This document shows positions 57,651 through 64,000 of a stretch of DNA of 64,000 bases, in pieces. The stretch's first letter is position 1. Each line of letters begins with the position of its first letter. The translations under genes and the position numbers were made by a program. The notes under the pieces were generated by a model, which ran no database searches, was not told the DNA's origin, and saw only the letters and a list, made by a program, of their open reading frames with translations. Origin of the DNA: Diphasiastrum complanatum (Eukaryota; Streptophyta; Lycopodiopsida; Lycopodiales; Lycopodiaceae); assembly GCA_029204225.1 (NCBI GenBank), contig CM055106.1:12276107-12340106 (forward strand). The letters run 5' to 3'.

Positions 57651-58260
57651 GTAAGTCACATTTGAGGAAGGGGACGTGGAAATCACGAAGACAAAACTTT
57701 CAAAGGCCACTATTGACAAGCCTATCTCAAAAGAAAAGATGATAGACTATGACATTGTAACTAATATTGGTTCTCTTCATCCCAATATAACTTTCGAGCA
57801 ATTGTTGGCAGATAATAATTATTACCGCAAATAGTTAAAAGGTCTCTCTGTTCCTAAGAAGAAGAAACGAATTTCTCTGCCAGATGTTGGCATATTATCT
57901 ATTGATCTAGGAGACCTTGGCACACCAAAAATCGACATCACAATTGCCAAATGCTTAATCGAAAAGGTGCCAATTGACTCAGATTCGAGTGTCAACGTAA
58001 TAACTGAAGACACTGCTCATGCCTTAAGTTTGACTAATATTCAACCAACCCAAAGAAATATCAAGTTGGCTGATTCGACATGAAGAAAACCTGTTGGTGA
58101 ATCGAAGGACATGACTATATATATTCAATCCAAGCCTTTTACATTGAGCTTTATTGTTATCAAACCACATGGTTTCTCATCTTACTCTGCTTTATTGGAC
58201 GACCATGGCTTTATCAATCTAACGCAAGTGTACACTGAAAGTCCAGAGAACTAAGATTCC
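57651..58260 (+). pseudogene. G2 aspartic protease region
   Basis: After the linker HPNITFEQLLADNNYYR and basic KKKKRISLPDVG comes the retropepsin region: CLIEKVPIDSDSSVNVITED, where the catalytic motif should be Asp-Ser/Thr-Gly but reads D-S-D at 57976-57984. Then SLTNIQPTQRNIKLADS, and LSFIVIKPHGFSSYSALLD. The catalytic Gly is replaced by Asp, and stops occur at about 57834 and 58082. The enzyme would have cut the element polyprotein. Confidence 0.75.
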
Positions 58261-58850
58261 AAACTGGCGAGACAACTAATCATGAAAAGCTAGAATAACA
58301 GATTATCACCTGAAAACATGACAGATATGAACGCGAAACTCCTATGTCCGACACCAGTTTCACTTCAGAAAATTATTCTCATGCTCTTAATATATTCTCT
58401 AATACATAAGGCTTCAAGTTAATTATTCTGAATGCTATGAGAATAATGATTAATTAGATGACGAAGAAGAATTTTTCGATGTCTGTAATGCAGATGTTGA
58501 TATAATTATAAATGAATCAAAAGGTGCAGACAAGAATTCTGAGGATTCTGATCAAGATACAGATGATGAATTTGACGAATTCGAACAAGAATTTGGTGAT
58601 AAACACCAGGCTGACAACAAGAATAAATCCATGGAGTCAGTCATGTGCAAAATTCATGGCCATACCAAGGTATAATTTTGCCAGATTCTACAGAGCTAAT
58701 TGAACTTGCACTTGGAAAGATGTATTTGCATGGTCGCTCGAAGTCTTGAAGAGAATACCTGCTGGATTGGCAAGCATTGCATTGGTCTTAAAGAAGATGG
58801 TGTTCCTGTCCAATAGAGACAATATTGTCTCAATTCAAAGTACTCTCTTA
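58261..58850 (+). other. G2 protease-RT linker, decayed
   Basis: Acidic, poorly conserved, many stops (for example DDEFDEFEQEFGDKHQ near 58563). No domain recognised. Confidence 0.5.
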
Positions 58851-60075
58851 TGGTGAAAGATGAACTCAACAAGCACCTTAAGATAGACATTACTTATCCT
58901 ATCTTAAGCAGTGAATGGGTGTCTCCCATTGTTGTAGCTCCAAAGAAGAAGACTGGCAAGATTGGAATTTGCTAGGATTTCAAGAAGCTGAATGCTGTTA
59001 CCAAGAAAGATCACCACCCATTACTCTTCACGGATTCCATTCTAGACCAGGTTGTTGGACAAGAATGTTACAGTTTCTGTGATGGCTTCTCTGGCTATAA
59101 TCAAGTTGGAGTAAGGAAGGAAGATCGATCGAAGACCACGTTTACTACTGATTGGGCACTTATGCCTACAATAAAATGCCCTTTGGTCTTTGCAATGCAC
59201 CATGTACTTTTTAGAGAATTATGATGTTAATTTTCGATGCGTTCCTAAGAACATTTCTCAAAATTTTTTATTGATAATTTCTGTGTTTACAGTAATATCA
59301 AGTCTCATATATAGAAACTAAAACTTACATTCTAGAGGTGTCGAGACACTTGTTTGTCACTTCACCCTGCAAAATGTTTTATCGGTATGAGAGAAGGTAT
59401 AATTTTGGGGCATAGAATATCAAGTAGAGAAATCGATGTCGAAAAAGATAAAGTCGAAGCTATAAAGAATATGTTGATACCAATGAATCTACGAGAACTA
59501 AGAGGTTTCTTAGGACATGCTGGTTATTACTGATGATTTATCTAGAATCAGGCCTCTATTGCTATAGCCCTTACACAACTACTTAAGAAGTAAGTCGCTT
59601 ATATTTGGACGGCAGAACAACAGAAAGCATTTGAAGAACTTAAGCAAAAGCTAATTAATGCTCCAATTCTAAGACTGCCTAACTGGATGATACTATTTCA
59701 TAATTATATTGATGTGTCAGCATTCACTATTGGTGTTTGTCTAAGCTAGAAGGACGAACAGAAGAAAGACCATCCAATATACTATGCTAGTCGCCAGCTT
59801 AGTTCCTCGGAGAAAAATTATTCAGCAATAGAAAGGGAAGCACTTGGAATGATTTTTACTGTAAAGAAATTTTGGCATTATTTGTTGGGATATGCTTTTA
59901 TATTTCATGTTGATCATTATGCTTTGAAGTATCTTGTTAATAAACCTGATTTATCTAGCCGAATTGCTCACTGGGTTTTGTTGCTACAAGAGTTCACTTA
60001 TCAAGTTGAACTTCGTCAAGGAAAATATCATACTAATGTTGATTATCTTTCACGACTTAGCGCGGGAAAGATTGA
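58851..60075 (+). pseudogene. G2 reverse transcriptase and RNase H
   Basis: RT: EWVSPIVVAPKKKTGKIGIC, DFKKLNAVTKKDHHPLLF, YSFCDGFSGYNQV (first catalytic Asp kept), TTFTTDW, then after a frame break KMPFGLCNAPCTF and the active-site box FIDNFCVYS at about 59270, where the family has FxDD: the last Asp is Asn. Then KVEAIKNM, LRELRGFLGHAGYY and WTAEQQKAFEELKQKL. RNase H: DVSAFTIGVC, YYASRQLSSSEKNYSAIERE, HVDHYALKYLVNKPDLSSRI and VELRQGKYHTNVDYLSRL. Stops and frameshifts are frequent in 59150-59760; the RNase H end is well kept. Copies element RNA to DNA when intact. Confidence 0.87.
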
Positions 60076-60955
60076 AGAACCGTTAAATGACGACTTTCTA
60101 GATGAAAATTTATTCGAGATATCTTCTACAAATTCTTTATATTCTGATATTATTATTTATCTCAAAGATCAGATATATCCTGACGGGTATGACTTGGAGA
60201 AGAATACAATATTTCAATATAAAGTTGCACCTTATACCATCATCAACAATGTTCTGTATAAGCTTGGTGCAGATCATCAGTTAAGAAGGTGTCTTGAAGT
60301 TGAAGATATTCCAAAGGTTATTTGAGCCTGACATTCTGAAGATGCTGGTGGACATTTCGCCATGAAGAACATTGTTAATAAGATTATGACCGCCAAATAT
60401 TGGTGGTCTACCATGTTTAAGGATATCTCTAATTATATTTGATCTTGTGATCCATGCCAGAGATATGGTAAACCAACCAAATCTATGAATTGGCCGTTGA
60501 TGCCAATCATACCACTTGCACCATTCGAAAAGTGGGGATTCACTTTGTCGGTCCAATAAAGCCAATAACTTGACACACCAAATGTCGATCCATTTTGGTT
60601 GCTACGGATTATTGCCACAGATTATACAACAAAGAATGTTGAAGCAAAAGCGACAAAACGAAACGATGCAAAAACTGTCGCCGCTTTTTTATTCAAATCT
60701 ATTATCGCACGTTATGGTTGTCCTCTTGAGTTAGTCAGTGACTGTGGTACCCATTTTTTTAATGATATGATTCGACTACTGACAACTTATGTTCTGATCA
60801 AACACAGAAAGACAACCCCTTATAATCCGAAAGCAAATGGGTTAACTGAGAGAGCGAATGGAATACTATGCAAGATCATGAATAAGATCACTGTAGCACA
60901 TGCTACAGACTGGGACCAAAACTTACCCTCAATGGCATGCAGAGTTCAAGCTATA
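60076..60955 (+). pseudogene. G2 integrase (Ty3/gypsy), C-terminally truncated
   Basis: HHCC zinc region (HSEDAGGHFAMKNIV ... CDPCQRYGKP), then the core: first Asp in ATDYTTKNVEAKA, second in VSDCGTHF, Glu in NGLTERANGILCK, so the DDE triad is kept. Stops lie at about 60323, 60441 and 60555-60575. After DWDQNLPSMA the normal continuation (LWAYRTA... in the family) is lost at about 60950, where an unrelated frame begins. Closely similar to the G1 integrase in the preserved parts. Confidence 0.82.
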
Positions 60956-61496
60956 CTTACCAGAAGGCCGTGCGAATATTGAGGAATTCGACGGCGCAGG
61001 TCTTCTGTTAAATATTAATATGGCATACCCAGAGCTGTACAGTATATACACCAACTGGGAGCGAAATTTTTCAAGTTATTTTGCAGAAATCAAGAACAAT
61101 CTACAGAACAAAGTCAAATTATGTGAATATAAAGCCTTTTGCACATATACTTACTGGCAGTTCGGCACTTTTGCAGCTAAAATATTATTGTTTGTTCAGA
61201 ACTTATTTGTAAAGTGTAAGTTTGTTCAATTTTCATCTACTTTGTTTGAACATATTACACTTAAGATAAATTCTGAAGACTTCCAGTTACTACATGAATT
61301 ATTTGATGGGACTTTTGTTCCTGTAAGGTTGTCACCATATGACAATTTACCTATTGAAAGATACACCAGAGCAAAAGAAATATTCTTGCTCGAGTGTCAA
61401 AAAGATTTGAAAATGGCACAACAATTACACGATGATTTCAATACATTAAATCTTTTCCAAATTCTTCTTGTATATGACATTGTGCTGATTATGTGA
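60950..61496 (+). CDS. G2 extra ORF of unknown function after integrase
   Basis: About 180 codons open without a stop (the frame itself stays open from 60900, where it overlaps the integrase). It reads LPEGRANIEEFDGAGLLLNI, AYPELYSIYTNWERNF, FGTFAAKILLFVQNLFVKC, EHITLKINSEDFQLLHELF, FVPVRLSPYDNLPIE and EIFLLECQKDLKMAQQLH. One moderately hydrophobic stretch (FAAKILLFVQNLFV) is not clearly a membrane span. Position between integrase and 3' LTR is that of the G1 3' ORF, but no similarity was seen between them. Not recognised; could be a second type of 3' ORF or captured host sequence. No start codon in the non-overlapping part until an internal Met (NMAYPEL). Confidence 0.45.
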
Positions 61497-61704
61497 TGAT
61501 GTTCAAAGACAATTCAATGCTTGATGTCTGCTGAAATTTATTTTGAATCAACATTTGATTCTGAAATACCAAGTAAAGGTCATATATTCAACGATTGAAG
61601 AAAATATTTTTACATTTGACCTAACGAAGATTTAAAAGGAGAATTATTCAATGACACAAAAGTATTCTTTTCTAGGGAATGAATAATTACATAACACACA
61701 TCCT
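61497..61704 (+). other. G2 tail before the 3' LTR
   Basis: Short frames with stops (FDSEIPSKGHIFND). The first 1.1 kb of the 3' LTR is missing, so a deletion joins this tail to the LTR remnant. Confidence 0.4.
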
Positions 61705-62015
61705 TGCTGACAACTTAATCAACTAGAGCGTAGTTCATTCGTGCTACTTTGATAACATTTCACTTATACAATGCTTTTCATTCGGTTCGATAGAGAAAGA
61801 TTGTTGTTCTGAATTTGTCATCATCACACACCCACAACAAAAGTAATACTGGTTACTTATTAAATATTAGTTGACAGCTAGATTAACACACGACTTCATT
61901 TCATTCGAACTAAGTCAGGATCGTACCAATTAAACAGCTTTTTAAGTGCTATCTCCTTGGGGAACGACATAAATACTACACAGATCTAGCAATTCTATGT
62001 TGGTATATTACGACA
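61705..62015 (+). repeat. G2 3' LTR, last 310 bp
   Basis: Matches 55376-55687 with scattered substitutions (GACAACTTAATCA, GATAACATTTCACTTATA, CATCATCACACACCCACAA, CTATCTCCTTGGGGAACG). Many differences point to an old insertion. Confidence 0.85.
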
Positions 62016-62797
62016 ATCCAGAATATGATGGATGAGAAGACTACTATGGAGAAGCGCATCTCCAAATTGGGTTCTAAAAACACTCTAATCAACCAGAAGG
62101 TCATTCAGCTGAATAGAGAATTGAATATCGCCAAACAAAACGAAGACAAATCCAAAGTAGAACTGAAGAAGGCACAACAACATTCAGATGTCTTGGAGAA
62201 ATATGTCACAATACCACTCCAGAATGCACTTACTACTGCACAAGATCATGTTGACTAGGCCATTCCAGATGCCAAACAACAGGTGTTGCTACTACAAGGG
62301 CAACTGGACATGGCCTCTATTGACCGAGAAATGATCCAAGGAGAATTGGATGCCACCACCACCGAGCACGATGCTTATCTTCAAAAGCAAGCACCAGACC
62401 ATCCTGTTCCACCAGAGGAGGTCAGATACTTGTTCAAAAAGGTCGAGACATATCACACTTCATTGGCCGAGTTCTAGGGTCGATTTGATAGATTCAAACA
62501 GACTACGTTGGCTGAGTTGGCAAAAGCAAAATCAATAATCAAAGAATATGAAAAAATAGCCACTCAGATTTTAGAGACAACCCCCCAGATCTCGGTACCA
62601 ATAATGCCAGCTTTCTCGCTTGCACAACATGATCAGGGAGAACCACCATGGCTTCTCAAGCCACGGGCGCAGGGCCATCAACATCAAGGGCTTCACCATT
62701 GTTTTAGAAACAGATCACTCTCAAGGAACAAATCCAAAAGTTCTTACATGAGTCCTTGAGGGGTGGATGGGTTATCATGTTTAAAACTTTATAGATT
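62016..62797 (+). pseudogene. G3 3' ORF, coiled-coil part (right of G2 insertion)
   Basis: Reads IQNMMDEKTTMEKRIS, GSKNTLINQKVIQLNREL, KKAQQHSDVLEKYV, LLQGQLDMASIDREMIQGEL, EEVRYLFKKVETYHTSLAEF and, near the end, HESLRGGWVIMFKT. These align in order with the G1 3' ORF at 39157-40010 (SENTLISQKIVQLNRELKI, YLFKKVETYKVALQGF, HESSRGGWVLKFKTS). Stops at about 62259 and 62477. It shows that the 3' ORF is a shared gene of an element family, not a chance frame of G1. It ends at the G4 LTR at 62798. Confidence 0.75.
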
Positions 62798-63647
62798 TGT
62801 TAGGCCACTTTAGCCATGGCAATGTAATTGTAAAACATGTGTTAGGCCACTTTGGGCCATTGCAATTAGGCCTATTTTGGCCATTACACTGTACTTGTAA
62901 ATAGAGTTTAATTCAAATGTAATTGAAGTTTTATTAGTTATGTATTTACAATGGAAAATGTAATTACATGGTTAGTTAGATAGGCTAGGCCAAGTCGCTC
63001 TAGAGTTATTGATATTACAAAGTTAGAATAGTCAGGTTGTTTGATGAGAAGTCGTATTCAACGAGAGCTAAATGGACCGTAAGCAACCACAAGATTGATG
63101 ATTGCGGTCTTTATGTGGTTTTCACGAGAAATTGAACCGATCAGTTGCAGTCATTATGGAATTCTGCGATATCAAATTGAGGTATCTTGGCAAGAATATA
63201 AATAGGAGACTTGCAACTGAAGTAGGGACTCTTGATTTTACACTGTTTAGGCAGTAGTATGGTCAAGCGTCAGAAGGGTGAGAGCTGAGCGCTTATATGT
63301 TCAGTATTCCAGACTCCATATTGTACTTCCTTGTCAAAGACCTTTTAGGCAATGACAATGCTGACTCTGTTAACTGTTCAATCTGTAACCTTATGTGATT
63401 GACACTGGACCAATTACATGGAATGCAATCAAGCCAATGTTATTACTCTGTGTATGCACTTTGTTATGATGTATACTTTTGCGTTCTGTAATGATGATGT
63501 TTTGTTAATTTGTTGTTTAGTACTATTGTGATGGAATATAGTATGTGAATGTGCTAATTAGTTTTAGTGGGATTGTTCTCAGTTTATTAGGGGTTTCCAG
63601 TGCCATAATTAGGACCAAGTAGTTAAGGAATAAACCCCCCCCTAACA
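62798..63647 (+). repeat. G4 5' LTR (gypsy)
   Basis: 850 bp with perfect 7-bp inverted ends TGTTAGG...CCTAACA, a TATAAATAG box at 63197-63205, and internal GTTAGGCCACTTT repeats near the start (62799-62865). The PBS follows after 6 bp. Confidence 0.85.
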
Positions 63648-63653
63648 CCTTTT

Positions 63654-63672
63654 TGGTTTTGTTGCCGGGATA
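63654..63672 (+). other. G4 primer binding site (tRNA-Asp type, degenerate)
   Basis: TGGTTTTGTTGCCGGGATA; the 3' part TTGCCGGG matches the tRNA-Asp complement, the GCGCC part is mutated. Confidence 0.65.
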
Positions 63673-63701
63673 GATTTTAGTGGTAATCAGATGGCGCCAT
63701 G

Positions 63702-64000
63702 ACCATTTCAAAGGCAAGTGTGTTTTAGACTAGACTTACCAGAAGATGTCTACAATTTTTGCAGTCATAGGGGCCATTGCAATTTCAACTGTGTTTTATA
63801 TCACCAACAGTGTATTGAAAATTTGGAGAGAGGATTGCTGCCACCACTATTGAACAACATCTTCAATGACCAGAACGTCATGCAAAATCCACCACAGAAT
63901 CCTGGAGGGATGAATGGTCCTGAGCAACAAGCGTATGTACAGGTAATAACGGTGTTGTTAACCGATGTGCAAGCAGTCACGCACTACAAGGAGAAAGGGA
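63702..64000 (+). CDS. G4 gag start (partial, runs off window)
   Basis: Open frame to the window end, beginning just after an ATGGCGCCA-TGA (Met-Ala-Pro-stop). It reads FQRQVCFRLDLPEDVYNFCS, HRGHCNFNCVLYHQQCIENL, LLPPLLNNIFNDQNVMQN and PPQNPGGMNGPEQQ. The position just after LTR and PBS makes it the gag leader of element G4. The Cys/His-rich part (CSHRGHCNFNC) could bind zinc. No family match recognised beyond position, and the early stop suggests decay or a different start. Confidence 0.4.

Overview
This window is nuclear DNA of a land plant. The one intact host gene is a spliced class III secretory peroxidase, a family found only in the green lineage and expanded in land plants. Almost everything else is decayed retrotransposon sequence (Ty1/copia, Ty3/gypsy, L1-type LINE), with one hAT DNA transposon and many long CT/GA microsatellites. 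That is typical of a large plant genome. A fern or other seedless plant, or a gymnosperm, seems possible, but the sequence does not fix the species. Open frames listed here as starting without ATG are decayed, so starts are approximate.

Layout. 0-8.2 kb: a copia remnant (LTR, PBS, gag) hit by a LINE, three L1-like ORF1-bearing retroposon copies whose 3' ends run into CT/GA tracts, and a spliced but broken hAT transposase. 8.2-29 kb: mostly non-coding, with CT tracts, an inverted-repeat-bounded segment at 11.9-14.2 kb, a LINE ORF1 with its C-terminal half inverted (15.2-16.1 kb), a possible host promoter and first exon near 18 kb, a broken pectinesterase pro-region (20.1 kb), an endonuclease fragment (23 kb), minisatellites (24.8-26.3 kb) and copia pieces. 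29.1-30.5 kb: the peroxidase gene, minus strand, three exons. 32.9-53.5 kb: copia fragments in both orientations, surrounding gypsy element G1 (34.8-40.8 kb). G1 keeps integrase and a very long 3' ORF but has no gag, protease or reverse transcriptase. An array of quasi-palindromic repeats lies at 47.7-48.15 kb. 54.1-64 kb: gypsy element G2 (54.3-62.0 kb), with all domains recognisable but broken, is inserted in the 3' ORF of a second G1-like element (G3). A further gypsy element, G4, begins at 62.8 kb and runs off the window.

Functional reading: only the peroxidase is likely to make a working product. The retroelements are dead as read, with stops, frameshifts and lost catalytic residues. They still show lineage structure: tRNA-Asp primer sites for the gypsy elements, tRNA-iMet primer sites for the copia elements, and LTR TATA boxes. 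The most unusual signals are the ORF1-only LINE-like retroposons with a shared 3' hairpin and CT tail, the 3' ORF family of the gypsy elements, the palindromic array at 47.7 kb, and a 222-bp GA tract grown inside an LTR.
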